64,000 nt of DNA from Hermetia illucens (GCF_905115235.1 NC_051849.1:173466091-173530090); one strand, 5' to 3'. Shown: positions 10,960-22,505, counted from the stretch's first letter. The notes: a model not told the origin generated them from the sequence alone. Translations and numbers: made by a program.

Positions 10960-13900
10960 GGTGGGGGTGAAGCTTTTTATAGCCTCTAAGCACTCAGACC
11001 ATGGTGGCCCATTGTAATCGATTCCTTCGTCGAACGGAATATCATGGGTTCGTTTATGTAACATAGGATTTCGATTAGTGGATGCGATGCTACCTGTTGC
11101 AGCTGGAGTACATCAACACCAAAGATCTGATGTCAGATGCGTCCATAGGCGGGACATTCAAATAAAAAATGCTCTGTGGAGCCCGCTTTCTCATTAGAAA
11201 CATATATTAATTATTGCCTGTCAAAACGCACACAATATTTCTGCAGGTCTTCCTGCTTTTTGACGGGATAAATTTTGCGGAATGCATGACAGGAAAAGTT
11301 GAGTGTGTTTAGTAGCATTTAGGCTCTGCCACCTGCCGCTATTGAATGCTTTATCCCAGTTTACGACCACAGCCTTAGCCAATTTTACTCCAATTGCTGG
11401 TGCCGACATGAGGCAGGTTGAATCCTTTTTGGTAAAGTATCCGAGATCTGATTTCCCTCTCTACACCACAGTAACAAGGTGCAGAGAGTGGTTTCACCGT
11501 ATTGAACATATAGGTAGAGTTCAAAGAGTTTCTGCCTTCCTGAACGATTTTTGAAGTGATTCAAGGACTACTCAACGCCCTCAATGCAACCTAGCTATCG
11601 CAGCATATTGCGATGCGCCTACTCTTCAACCGCTCGTCAGTCACTCAATTTGAAGCCCTTTGGATCGCATATACCTCGGCTTGAAAAACCGTTGCATTTC
11701 CAAAAGAAGAGGCCATTTCTCGTTTTATTTGTGTGGTGTGTCCCCCACGTACTCTGTTTCCTTATGGATTTAATCGAATTAGTCTATGAGCTGCTCTTAT
11801 TGCCGCGCTTTGAATAAATATATCCTTGGGCTGCAAATTGAGTAATGGACTCAGAACTGCACTGAATGTCGTGCTCAAACACAGGTAATACCCAGGCACA
11901 CAGTTCTTTGTAGTGTGACTAGTTTACGATGAAAACTTTTTTGTGTCATCTTAACCCACTACACTAACAACGTATATTCTCATAATTACATTACTAAGGT
12001 GAAAGGCAGTGAGAGCTCGTTTCGACTTTACCTGATTCCTAGATATTTCACTTCTTCGGAGAGTTGAAGGGTTGTATTCCTCATATCTGCGAGCCAAAGT
12101 CCATCCAGTTTTCTTCTTTCTGTAAATAACTCTATTGTAGTTTCATTTGGATTAACTTAAAGTCCATGGGAGAATTACCAACTGTCTATCAAATCAACCG
12201 CACGTTGTATATTTCTGCACAGTATTCCGGGATCCCGTAATCCTAATATATTAGCAAATTTTCCAGTTCGTATAGTAGTGAGTTGGTCAAGATACTCCAC
12301 AGAAGTGCCGATAGCACACCTCCTTGGGAGCAGCTTTTCGTTGTTTCTGCTACCGACATCCACTACATCACATAGCAATTTCTGCGTTAGCATAGCAGAG
12401 AACCATTTAAAGTATTATCGACAACATGCATTTTGGCGGCATCACAAAGTTTTTGAGAAAACCCACAGTCGAACGCCCCTTAGATGTGCACAAACACCCC
12501 CATGATGTACTCACCCTTCAGAGTAGCATTCTCTACCTTTGTTATCTTTGTAATCAAAGAATGAAGAGCAGACTTACAGGACTTTCCACGCTGGTACGCA
12601 TGTTGATTTCCATTTAGTGGATGCAACCTAAACACCTTCCACAAGTATGACGCTCAGCCAATCTTTCCAAATCTTTCGGCAAAAATTATGTTAAGCTGGT
12701 CTGCCTGAAGTTCTTTAGATTACAATATTCATCTTTTCCAGGCTGCAGTATGAAAACTACCTTATCCCTTTGCTAAGAGGTAGCCGCGTAGTCCGGTTTG
12801 AAAAACATTTTTTTGCAGTCACTCTAAATACTCTATATCTTCCTTTAGTGTTGTTGATAGATGAAATCCATGCCATGTGCTTTGCATTGTTAGAAAGACA
12901 GTGTGGCAGTTCACACCTTTTTATTGGTTGCAGGAAACGCCAACTCTCTTCCTTCTACTTCTCGCATCAGTTTTTACGGATGGTGTACTTCCAAGAGGGT
13001 CCTTAGTGATTCCAGTCTGGAGTTCGTAAAGGTACCATCAAGTTTGTGACGAGAGTCCAATTTGATTTATGGACTCTGCACAGCCTTGACGCCTCTCTTT
13101 CGTCTTCCAGTTCCTCACTGTACGCTCTAAACGAATTTCGTTCCGAACACTTAACGAGAGTCTTATATTCTCTCTGTGAGTTCCGGAAGTTTAACCAGTT
13201 TTCGTTCTAATTACTTTTGCAACCATGGTTTAGAAGTCGCCTGGCTGATTTCCTGAGATATTAGATTTTTGTCTGCTGTTTGTAATCTATCCTAAAATTG
13301 ATAGACAAGGGGCAGCTTCTTCCAAACTACAATTCTTGGTTTTAAATGTAAATATATAGCGAGCCACTTATCCCCTTCCTCAGTATAAAGCTACTAAAAA
13401 CAAGTGCGATTATACGGTTCTTTTGTATTAATTCACTAATTACTTAAATTTCTTTTAAAAATTAAAATTTAAATACCTAATTACGGTGGCGAGTCTTATT
13501 AATTTTGAGGGGCAGTTACCTGAATCTGTGTTTAATAACCGCGTGGCGTCTTCTGTCAAAATGTCTAAACTTTCCCAAGAGTCCAAGGTTGATTTCCTGA
13601 GTTTTTGCAGTTCGCCGTTCCACCAAGGAACTGTTTTACCGCTTTGGACAAGCCTCTTCATAACACTCTTAAAGTGTGCAGTTCAGAGTTTGCAATTCAT
13701 CTTCCAGCACCAAAGGAGTCCTTAGTCGCCTAGGGATCTGTACTTTATTGCCAAGAAGTTTATTGAACTTTGCCCAATCCATTTTCCTAGGGTTCCGTCT
13801 TTGTATTGCAGACTGTTTGCAATAGTCAGATTGAATTCTAGGTATCGGTGATCTGACACTCAGATCTCGTCTAGCACCCGCCAGTGTGTAATCAACTCTA

Positions 13901-14200
13901 ACACTTTTGAGGTATAGATTGTTAGCTCAACTGCTTCGCTTCGCGAACGTAGGGGCCCACCCTACGTTTGCAGTCATAAGAAGTGATGTAATCAAATGAA
14001 GTGATGAAATCAAATAGTTTCTCTCCTCTTGGATTGCATTTGCTACTGTCCCAACAAATATGTTGAGCTTTCACATCGCAACCTATTAACAGTTCGAGAC
14101 CAGTTAATTCTGGATACGCTACCAGATCCTTAAGTTCTTGTATCGGTGAAGGATACAAAGAATCATCATCATCATCATCATCGTCACCATTCATCTGATA
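10960..14200 (-). mobile_element. Old I/LOA-like LINE with RNase H domain, split by a Penelope-like insert
   Basis: Read from 14200 downward, the minus strand shows the expected order of a LINE polyprotein. An APE endonuclease block is at 14194-13922 (LLIGCDVKAQHICWDSSKCN, RGEKLFDFI). A linker is at about 13700-13602 and resumes at 13257-13050 (VPWWNGELQKLRKS, then ARRLLNHG, FRNSQREYK, SFRAYSEE). RT motif QGGVLSALLWSIL is at about 12335-12295. An RNase H-like C-terminus is at 11409-11221 (WQSLNATKHTQLFLS), followed by a degenerate tail. Stops and shifts are frequent. The RNase H segment and the EN style point to the I/LOA/R1 superfamily; a finer clade call is not safe. The linker is interrupted by the Penelope-like fragment at 13258-13589. 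Confidence 0.75.
13258..13589 (-). mobile_element. Penelope-like element, 332-bp 3' fragment with 12-bp target duplication
   Basis: Contains the extreme C-terminus of a Penelope-like protein (WESLDILTEDATRLLNTDSG, CPSKLIRLA) and the 3' UTR. Both match the copy at 44481-45050, which has ILREDATRLLNTDFGTCPSK and a homologous tail with GTAGCTTTGTACTGA. The flanks are the exact 12-mer TGATTTCCTGAG at 13246-13257 and 13590-13601. Removing the insert and one duplication lets the LINE linker read LQKLRKSARRLLN without a break, confirming the boundaries. It is a strongly 5'-truncated insertion. Confidence 0.85.
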
Positions 14201-15320
14201 TTTTACGATGACCGTAAATTAGTTTCACGTTCACATCTCTGGCTTCCCTTTCTTCCGCATGTTAAGTTACTAGCAGGTAGGATTCACTCTGGAGTCGCTT
14301 CCTCAGTGCGAACCCCCATACGTGGGTTCCGCTACTGTATGCACTCTACTCCGTGCGGAGCTCTATTGTGGGAGAGCGCACCGAAGATGCTGCAATTTGC
14401 ACTATATTGTGTGAGTCGAAGACGATCATTGTTCTTCGCTCTCAAAATGGAGATGACGCTCTACGGTTTCCCGATATGATTGAATTTCAAACTATCTCGG
14501 AAAATGTATCGACATGTTCTGTTCTGTGTAGCTCAGTGTTCATAATAGTGAACTTGGGCTGACCGTCAGACCTCAGAGCCGGGATTACCTGCTAAAGCCA
14601 CTTTAAGGCAGCCTCGTCAGTGCACCCCAAATGGAGAAGCCCATTGCAAAACCTTGATTGTTAAATCTTGGCTTCGGTCCAAGCTCCAGCATTTTTTTCA
14701 CAGGCATTCCCGGAGGGTGGTAAATTATCCCTGTGACTTTTTACCATCCTTGGAGGAAACTCCCACGGCAGTAGTCAGAGCTGAGGTTGCTGCCTGCGCA
14801 TATATCCTCTTCTTTCCTGCCTACGTGTATTACGTATTTCTAAGGGAGGGACCAGGTTTATTGAGATCTCTCTCGCTGATTTGATCACCTCCCGGCCGAC
14901 TGGTCATAATCCACGTGGAACGTAAACCGATGCGGGGCACAATAAAATGTTGGCCAGCACAGATGTGTTGGTCTTACACTTCTTGTGCCTTACTATTGAC
15001 AGAAGAGTCTGGTGCGTCCAGTGTGGATCTCACCGGATTCCTTCTTTTGCGCCGACCTGCGGCCTTTCCAGGTTCACGGTGTCTGAGCCGCTTGGATCCA
15101 TTTCCACATTTGGGCATTAAACCAGTAGCATCCACGCCACCAGTTTCCTTTCTTCCACTCTTCCCCGTAATGGTGAAGGAGAAGGTTCGGGCAATAATTA
15201 AGCATATGAACGTATGCTTTTGAGCACGGAGTGAAGACGAAAAATTGAGATGCTTTTGATCAATTGCGATGGTTTTGATCAACATATTTGTTTATGAATG
15301 CGTCAATATGAGGAGTAGGC
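14201..15320 (-). mobile_element. Probable upstream (ORF1-side) part of the I/LOA-like LINE
   Basis: The minus frame at 15285-14974 contains TFSFTITGKSGRKETGG, MPKCGNGSKRLRHREPGKAA and a basic tail. A related block (TFSFAFTSKSGRKR, PACGNGAMQP) recurs in the minus strand at about 59035-58720, again beside LINE endonuclease debris, so this is a repeated protein-like segment and not a host exon. Its position 5' of the endonuclease at 14194 fits an ORF1 region, but no CCHC knuckle was seen. The part 14201-14960 shows only weak, broken frames. Confidence 0.4.
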
Positions 15321-15695
15321 AATGTTTGCTTGATTAGAGTAAGCAGAATATCTATTTCTAATATATAAATATAGCTTCAAGCTTGCGAATATATGAAGGA
15401 ATATTATGAAATTTGAGCTCTATCCGAATTGAAAAACGTGCATAGAAATACCTTGACATAAAATGTACGCAAAACCCTTCTACCTGAAATGCCCAGTTTC
15501 CGGTATTCCGATTTGTTTCTACACTACGGTCTTTCAGTATATCAATTAAATTCATTTCGATTATTTAACTATTATTTTTATCAAGTCAATGGTTCAAAAG
15601 TGGTCCTCCGGAGGACGAAACGAATTGATCCCTTTTCATTCAATTACCTCGAACTTGAATGCCTAGAGATATTTCCCATTGTATTCAATCCATCC
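15320..15695. other. Spacer before RTE copy B
   Basis: AT-rich, no recognisable coding content. Its last eight bases, AATGGAAC at 15696-15703, form the left target duplication of RTE copy B. Confidence 0.4.
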
Positions 15696-15703
15696 AATGG
15701 AAC

Positions 15704-16927
15704 CAAGAAGCTTCACTAGAGGTAAATCAGCAACAGATCAGATTTTTTTCTGCCTCAAGCGATGGAAAAACTGTTGGACTATGGACACCAGTTGCACCAT
15801 CTATTCATCGAGTTTAAAGCCGCCTATGATAGCATTGCCAGGGTAAAACTGTACACGACCATGAGAGGATTCGGTATCCCGACGAAATTGATAAGAATGA
15901 CTAGGCTGACCCTGACCAATATGCGAGGCCAGATAAAAGCAGCAGGATCACTCTCAAGACCATTCGACATCAACAACGGTGTAAGACAAGGGGATGTCGT
16001 ATCACGTGTCCTCTTTAATCTGGCCCTCTAGAAAATGATCCGTGATGCTGATGTAAATGCAAGAGGTACGATCCTCTTTAAGTCCACCCAATCAGTGGCC
16101 TATGCTGACGATATCGACATCATGGAAAAAACGACCCGAGATTTACAAACTGCCTGCATCCAGATCGAGCAGACGGACATTGGCGCGAGATCTTGGACTG
16201 CACATCAATGAAGGCAAGACGAAATATATGCTGGCAACGTTAGCACCGAGAACCAACCAACCAACAACATCAAACCGCACTGGTCAAATGGGAAGAATAA
16301 AGATAGGAGAATACAATTTTGAGACCGTTGATAATTTCTCCTATCTAGGGTCGAAAATGACAACCGATAACAGCTACGATGATGAAATCCGCGCACGGTT
16401 GTTGGTAGCCAACAGAGCTTATTTCAGCTTACAAAAACTGTTCCGCTGGAAACGTCTCACCATAGGATCAAACCTCTTACTGTACAAGAAACTTGGGTTT
16501 TTAGTTAGAAAAATTACGAACCATTGGCCGCGTTCGAGAGAAGAAACCTCCGAAGAATTTTTGGTCCCCAACATGAGGATGGACTATTCCATAGCCTACA
16601 TAACGGCGAAATCTATGAGCGATATCATGACCGTCAAGTTGTGGATAATATCCGGCGCAATAGGCTACGGTGGGCGGGTCACTTAATCCGTATGGGTGAG
16701 AATGATCCAGCCCGGAAAGCCTATAAAGGCAATATCTATTGTAGAAAAAGAAGACGTTGCAAACCCTGCCTGAGATGAAGGGATGGCGTAGGTCAGGACG
16801 TCAGACAGCTTTTATGGATATCGAATTGGTGGACCTCGGCGCGAAAGCGGGATGTCTAGGGTTCCTTGATAAGGCAGGCCTATACCGGATACTGGTTGTT
16901 GCGCCGTTGATGATGATTATGATGATG
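15704..16927 (+). mobile_element. RTE-clade LINE copy B, 5'-truncated, with 8-bp target duplication
   Basis: Contains the second half of the RT: LFIEFKAAYDSIA, the B-domain VRQGDVVSRVLFNLAL, the catalytic AYADDIDIM box (about 16100) and the C-terminal RLRWAGHLIRMGENDP region. It ends in GTTGATGATGATTATGATG. AATGGAAC flanks it at 15696-15703 and 16928-16935, so both ends are defined. Frames are broken at several places (pieces 15762-16031, 16057-16686, 16524-16778). It keeps the YADD box that copy E has lost. Confidence 0.9.
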
Positions 16928-16935
16928 AATGGAAC

Positions 16936-17383
16936 TCCAATTCCGTTATAACCCAGCTAATGTGTGGTCATTTTTATTGACCATTGCTGTATCGTAAACC
17001 AGCGCGCACAAAGAAAGTAACCTAGTAGGCCATTGTACTCATTCTCACGTGACCTCACTCCATTGATCTGATTTGCCCAACCGTTCATTTAATTGTCAAT
17101 ATAGCAATGTGCACATAGCATACAAGCGGTACTTATAGGAGCCTGAAGATTACCGATTTGTGTGATAGTATTAAAATTTATTAAATTAAAATCTGAAACG
17201 AAAGTAAATTTTAATAAGTGAAATAATGAACTGTTGTAAGGATTGGCAAACTAGAAATCTGGAGTGAAGGGAATCCTAAAAATGCTATGCTTTAGGGAAA
17301 AACAAAGCATAGGCAAGCAGATGAACGTTTTCTTCGCCTCTGGGTAAGACCAAAGGGAGAACAGGGTTCTCCGTGTGCAATGA
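16936..17383. other. Spacer, no gene seen
   Basis: Between RTE copy B and Helentron-like repeat copy 2. No open frame of note and no recognised repeat end. Confidence 0.4.
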
Positions 17384-18433
17384 AAACAAGCCGGAATACC
17401 GGAAGCTCGCGCTTCGGGTATAAAGGTTTTGTGTTATGTAAGAGACGCACATTTCTCTGTCCGTATATAGCTACAAATCCAACATAATCCTTCATATTTT
17501 TCCAAACTACGAGACATACGTACATATTAGAGCCATAGATATCATGCTCACCCTAAACAAACAAACTGCCTATTACCTGCTGTACACATATATGCACATA
17601 TCTAAATTTATCGTACCCATATTTCCGATTTACGTCTTATATCTAACTTAATTAGGCACTACCCGCAAAGTTCATTAGCACGCATATATTATATACCTAC
17701 ACATACACATGTCTGGTTGACAAATAACTAAAAAACTAAAACAAAATAATTGTCTGCGACCCAATTCATAAAAATTCATTTCGTTGTGGTATTGACGAAT
17801 TGATATGTGATGATGACGTCATGCGGGTTGTAGAGTGCACGAAATTCACAAAAAATTGTAAAGTTTCACCCCCTATAACTTTGTTAATAATAGTTGGATT
17901 TTCTTCAAACTTGACCAAACTGTGCATTATATTCTTCGTTACACTCATGCCAAATTTTGTATTTCTGGGATGAACATAAGGGGGGGTGCCGGGTAAATTT
18001 CTAAAATGTGGAAATATAATATTATTAACTTTATTTGTGCAGATATCGGAACCGGATATATTTTGAGGCCTAGATTTCGTAGAGATGCACCACTGTGATT
18101 TTTTCCAGATTTTTCGGTTGGATAGGTTCTGAGAACGAGACCTGTTACACTTTTTGTGGGTCATATTTTCAACCCTGACTCCCCTATGTTTCATCTAATA
18201 TCAAATATTGAACCAGATTCGAAAAGTACTAATTGAGACCTTTCATTTGATACCCTACTTGGCTACATTCTGTGAAAAAAAAATTTGCACCCTCCATTCA
18301 CATGTACGGAGAGCCCCCCCTTAAACTTAACGCAAGATGGCGCCACTTACTGCATGTAAAGGGATCACCAGATTACATACTCTCACCAATTTTCGTGACA
18401 ATCGGTCTAGCCGTTTCCGAATAAATCGGGTGT

Positions 18434-18488
<55 letters not shown>

Positions 18489-18556
18489 GGACAGACGGAC
18501 AGACAGACACCGTCACCATTCTAATAAGGTTTTGTTTCACACAAAACCTTAAAAAG
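17384..18556 (+). repeat. Helentron-like repeat family X, longest copy
   Basis: The most complete copy. The 5' end has AAACAAGCCGGAATACCGGA and GGTATAAAGGTTTTGTG (about 17419-17435). A non-coding body follows, with the family-specific segments TTTTTCCAGATTTTTCGGTT and GTTCTGAGAACGAGACC. Near 18400 comes GTCTAGCCGTTTCCGA, then a (GACA)n tract. The 3' end is the hairpin AAGGTTTTGTTTCACACAAA + ACCTT (about 18527-18551). The 3' arm is the inverse complement of the 5' subterminal motif. Subterminal inverted repeats, an internal (RGAC)n microsatellite and a 3' hairpin together resemble Helentron-associated (DINE-1/mini-me-like) elements of flies; this assignment is inference. Confidence 0.7.
18432..18510. 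repeat. (GACA)n microsatellite inside repeat family X
   Basis: About 19 units of GACA with two GACG variants, immediately before the 3' hairpin of the Helentron-like element. Shorter versions occur at the same place in other copies (about 47500-47525 and 61636-61652), so the tract is an inherited part of the element that has expanded here. Confidence 0.9.
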
Positions 18557-18812
18557 ATGCATATTAGAACGAAGTTATATATAATATCTGTGTCAGCAAC
18601 TTGATTAAGGCGTTCAGTTGTAAGCCGGACTGATTTTACTGTTTATGTTATATTGATTTTCAACAGGTTTGAGATTTCAAACCGTGTCTGTGCAAGAGCT
18701 TATTCCTTAATTCGTGACGTTGCATATCTTCGCGGAGCTACATTTCAGTGCACATGGACCTATGTATATGGTCAGTACTCAACAAGATAAAGTTCTCTCC
18801 CCATGTTCATGT

Positions 18813-18880
18813 TCACTGTTCAGCCGATAGAGCATGATACTTTTGATCTCACGGTTGTGAGTGCAATCCCACGCTGGGGG
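18813..18880 (+). repeat. tRNA-Lys-like sequence, pseudogene or SINE head
   Basis: Matches the tRNA-Lys layout: TTCAGCCGATAGAGCATGAT (D-arm/A box), ACTTTTGATCTCA (anticodon arm, apparent TTT), GGTTGTGAGTGCAATCCCAC (variable and T arm, degenerate B box), GCTGGG. The 5' acceptor strand does not pair with the 3' part, so it is not an intact tRNA gene. The following 150 bases have no known match. It may be the head of a second SINE family, unrelated to the one at 20082. Confidence 0.5.
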
Positions 18881-20070
18881 CCAATTGCCAGGTTACACAG
18901 TCATACGGTAGGTGATCTGTGTTTATAACATGTTACGGTATATTCACCTGACTTTCCCATGTGCTTCGAAAACTCTAAACAAACGTGTCGTTTTTTGCAA
19001 CTCACCATGAACTAATCTAAAATTGCAATTAGGAGATATTAATCATTCAATTTTCTATCTTTTGCAAGTCACCATGAGTGGATATAGACTAACTAAATTA
19101 CGAAGTGCCATTCCATGTGCTGCCACGCATTAAGCTGATTTTATGATTGGGACTTTATCGCGCTTTATCGGATGTTTTCCATAAAATAATAATTGCTATG
19201 ATTAAATAAACGACGACGACTGATAGAATCCATGTTTTAAGCCTAGTTTACATCGTATTTAGGAGCAATATTGGCTCAATGATAAGTGAACTATCGTACC
19301 ATCATACACCTATTTGGTCAATCCCTGGGCCATCACCAGATAGCTCTAATTTTTACCAGCCTTTCTGTCGTGATCATCAAGCGATTGTCATCAAACAATC
19401 TTATTCTTTGGAATTTTAGACACTATAAACTGTGTTGACTTTTTAGCATTAAAGGTACCAACTTTAGTATCTGTTAAAGTTCACCAGTACATTTCACATT
19501 ATCAGTACTTTTCAAGTTGAATAAGTACTTTTCAACAATAACCAGAACGAAGCTCATATTTGCCTATATAACGTTCTGTTGAATCACAAAAATTGAAGAT
19601 TGAACTATTATATGATAGTAACGTTATGATGTCTGTGAAATAGGCCACAATTTCCATAAAATATCAAAAACAAAGTAGCGGTTTCAGTGAATCCAGTCCC
19701 CCAGTCCACTTAAAGTGGAGCGATCCACTGCGGAATATTATAAGCAAATTACAGAGAAGTCTGTTCAAAAGCGTTACATATGACAGGGAGGCAGACAGGT
19801 TAGTTTAGAGCAGAGTAGAGGGAGGGTAAAGAAAGTTTCATAGTCGCCCAGCAGAACAAAACCGTTCATCTCCGCAAATAATAAGGAAAACAGCCTGCCT
19901 GAAAGAGGATGCTATAAAAATTTTAAATTTTCAGTTACCTGGCCTGATATACATGGATATGAAACAAAATGCAACAACAACAGTTTGGAAGATCTTTTCC
20001 TTTCGGTTGAACCTAAGTAGTCTCACATAAAAGTATCAATTATTACCGTCTCACTACATTTTCGGATACC
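18881..20070. other. Spacer, no gene seen
   Basis: No significant open frame on either strand and no recognised transposon end. A short iteration of AGTACTTTTCAA occurs around 19505-19535. Confidence 0.4.
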
Positions 20071-20081
20071 ATAATTTTTCC

Positions 20082-20360
20082 AGTGTCCGGAGCGGTTAGA
20101 GCACAAGGCTGTCGTACGGAAGGCCGCGGCTCAAAACTCACTGGTGGCAGCGGAATTTGTATCGTGATTCAACGTCGGTCGACTCAGCTATGAATGAGTA
20201 CCTGGATCAAGTCTCGGTCGAGCGCAATGCTGACCACATTGCCTCCTACAGGGTAATGTAATCCTGTAGGGTACCGTTACGGTCTTGAATGAAGTGCTCT
20301 AACACACTTCAAGGCCCTGATCCAATTGGATTGTTGCGCCAGCGATTATTATTATATTAT
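20082..20360 (+). mobile_element. tRNA-derived SINE, copy 1
   Basis: The head GTCCGGAGCGGTTAGAGCAC is a decayed tRNA A-box region and GCGGCTCAAAACTC a decayed B box. The body carries CAATGCTGACCACATTGCCT and AAGTGCTCTAACACACTTCA, present in all three copies. The 3' end is GGATTGTTGCGCCAGCG followed by ATT repeats. Near-identical flanks ATAATTTTTCC (20071-20081) and ATAATTTTCC (20361-20370) look like the target duplication. The family has no coding capacity. Confidence 0.85.
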
Positions 20361-20370
20361 ATAATTTTCC

Positions 20371-20684
20371 GTTTCCGGTAGCTTATTATAATCTTCATCA
20401 AAGGATTCGTCTTTGAATTAAAGGAAAACCTTATTAAGTTCTGCATAATCTACCCCTGTGAGGCATACACGAAATCGAATATTCACTCTCTCTTCCTAAC
20501 GGGTGAAGTAGGGGCATTGAGCAGTTTTTTCAACTCAGTGCCCAAACAGCGCTTGCCGACGGTGCCGTTCTCGGACAAGTAAGTCCTGTCATTTTTGACT
20601 TATGGAGGTAAAGCACGCTTGCGCGGCGTATGTTTAGGCTTTATGTAACTTTAACTAGTTTCGCTTTTTAGATTTTCGATAACT
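20371..20684. other. Left flank of RTE copy C, possible intron and 3' splice site
   Basis: No repeat was recognised. At the right end a pyrimidine-rich stretch ends in CGCTTTTTAG (about 20662-20671), directly before the coding-like segment that RTE copy C interrupts. Confidence 0.3.
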
Positions 20685-20696
20685 ATATTTTTGACA

Positions 20697-21424
20697 ATGG
20701 TGGCAACGTCAGCACCGAAGACGAATCAACCAACAACATCAAACCGCACTGGTCAAACACGAAGAAGAATAAGGATAGGAGAATATAACTTTGAGACCGT
20801 TGACAATTTGTCCTATCTAGGGTCGAAAATCACACCGATAACAGCTACGATGATGAAATCCGCGCACGATTGTTGTCAGCCAACAGAGCCTATTTCAGCT
20901 TACAAAGACTGTACCGCTCGAAACGTCTCACCATAGGGTCGAAGCTCTTACTGTACAAGACTATGATCTTGCCAGTCCTCATGAATTCCTCGGAAACTTG
21001 GGTTATTAGCAAGAAAAATTGCGAACTCTTGGCCGCGTTCGAGAGAAGAATCCTCCGAAGAATTTTTGGCCCCCTACATGAGAATGGACGATTCCGTAGC
21101 CTACACAATGACGAAATCTGAATCTGAGCGATACCATGACTGTCCGGTTGTGGATAAAATCCAGCTCAATAGGTTACGGTGGGCGGGTCACTTAATCCGT
21201 ATGGATGAGGATGATCCCATCCGGAAAGCCTATAAGGGCAATATCTATGGTAGAAAAAGAAGACGAGGCAGACTCTGCCTAAGATGGAGCGATGGCGTAG
21301 GTCAGGACGCCAGACAGCTTTTAGGGATATCGAATTGGTAGACCTCGGCGCAAAACCGGGATGTCTGAAGTTGCTTATTAAGGCAAGCCTAGACCGGATA
21401 CCGGTTGTTGCGCCGTTGATGACG
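20697..21424 (+). mobile_element. RTE-clade LINE copy C, 728 bp, with 12-bp target duplication
   Basis: Holds only the C-terminal part of the RT polyprotein (ASAPKTNQPTTSNRTGQTRR, RRFERYS/FRSKRLTIGSKLLL type block, ETWVISKKNCELLAAFERR, RLRWAGHLIRMDEDDP) and the 3' end TTGTTGCGCCGTTGATGACG. The 12-mer ATATTTTTGACA is perfectly repeated at 20685-20696 and 21425-21436, so the element is bounded exactly. Few frame breaks (a shift near 20830 and another near 21120) suggest a comparatively young insertion. Confidence 0.95.
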
Positions 21425-21436
21425 ATATTTTTGACA

Positions 21437-21783
21437 TTATTTTGGATACCAGTATGTCGCGGTCTCAGAGGATACATGATGACGACTGGCGATATTAGAG
21501 GAAGAAGGAAAACATTTTTCTATGGCTGAGTCAGCTTTTGAAAGCGAGGCAGATGAGGCTGTAGACGACGTTCAAAGCGAAGATGAGAACAGCTATATTA
21601 CGGTAGAGGTAACTTTGCAAGAGGCAGCTCCCATAAAGGTACCTCTTGTAGCTGATTCTGCTTACTCTTCGAATTCCGCTAGCTTAGGGCGAATGTATTG
21701 TGTTCCTGAAAATACTTTTAACGAAAAATGTTTATTGACTCCAACCGTAGTAAACAAGGATAACCGTTTTTCAACAAATTAGT
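21437..21783 (+). pseudogene. Coding-like sequence interrupted by RTE copy C, unrecognised
   Basis: Without RTE copy C the sequence after the TTTTTAG at about 20671 reads FDNYIFDIILDTSMSRSQRI and HDDDWRY, then a stop. One frame over, from about 21483, an open frame runs LAILEEEGKHFSMAES through an acidic stretch (EADEAVDDVQSEDENS) to a stop at 21783. The first ATG in this frame is 21522, giving 86 residues. The amino-acid composition is protein-like, but I recognise no domain. It may be a decayed host exon or part of a DNA-transposon protein; piggyBac-type transposases also start with acidic serine-rich segments. Confidence 0.3.
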
Positions 21784-22505
21784 TACTTGATTCTTCGCGC
21801 GATACATATCATTAATCGGGAAAGAAAGATTTGAGTTTTTAGTCAGATATGTGAGGATGGATGATAAGACGTTGTGACCGCTTTTCGGCAAAATAATGCA
21901 TTCCTACTGGCAAGGAATTCCAAGCGATATTAACCCTTTTCAAGTCAAATTTACTACTTTCCACAACAAATTCACGACTTTCCGAATCAAATTCAAAACT
22001 TACCAAATGAAATTAACTTTTTTAAATCAAGTTTGCGTTATTTAGATTCACAGGACTAAATTATTTCATGATTTAAGGGGAGTGGGTAGCCAAAATTGAA
22101 AAAACAAATAAGTTTTTTGTTATTAGCTTAAAAAATTCTTCAGACTATCCCGAATGTAATGATATGTCTAAAAATCAAATTCAACAACTAGAAGTATTTA
22201 AAAAAAAATATTGAAGTTAATTGTTATGACCTGTGAGTTAGCGGACCATGAAATCAGTCAAAACCAAGACTATTTTATAGTTTAAAAAACTTCTCGGGTG
22301 TTTTATTGGAATCGAAATATGAAATGCCACGTTTTTAGCCTCTCCTGAAAAATCACGTTCTTTCCGATAAATGGTCCCTTTTCTCGGAACCAAGTCAACT
22401 AATTGTTCCAGGATTTTGCAATATTGTAGAGTAATGCTTCTTCTTTCATTATGGAAGAACGATTTCAAATACATTCCATACTTACCGAGAAAAAATATCA
22501 AAATA
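21784..22505. other. Spacer, no gene seen
   Basis: Contains TTAAGGGGAGTGGGTAGCC at 22073-22091, which looks like the left end of a TTAA-targeting element, but no matching right end was found. A minus frame of 99 codons (22238-22537) runs into repeat X and is not supported. Confidence 0.35.

Noticed and set aside
14974-15285. 103-codon minus frame as a host protein
   Set aside because: Its opening segment recurs at 58700-59040 beside LINE debris, so it is repeat-derived. Listed as an ORF1-like segment instead.
18432-18510. CRISPR-like or satellite array
   Set aside because: It is a simple 4-base microsatellite inside a transposon, with no spacers.
22073-22091. Left end of another TTAA-targeting element
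   Set aside because: TTAAGGGGAGTGGGTAGCC looks right, but no inverse right end or second copy was found in the window.
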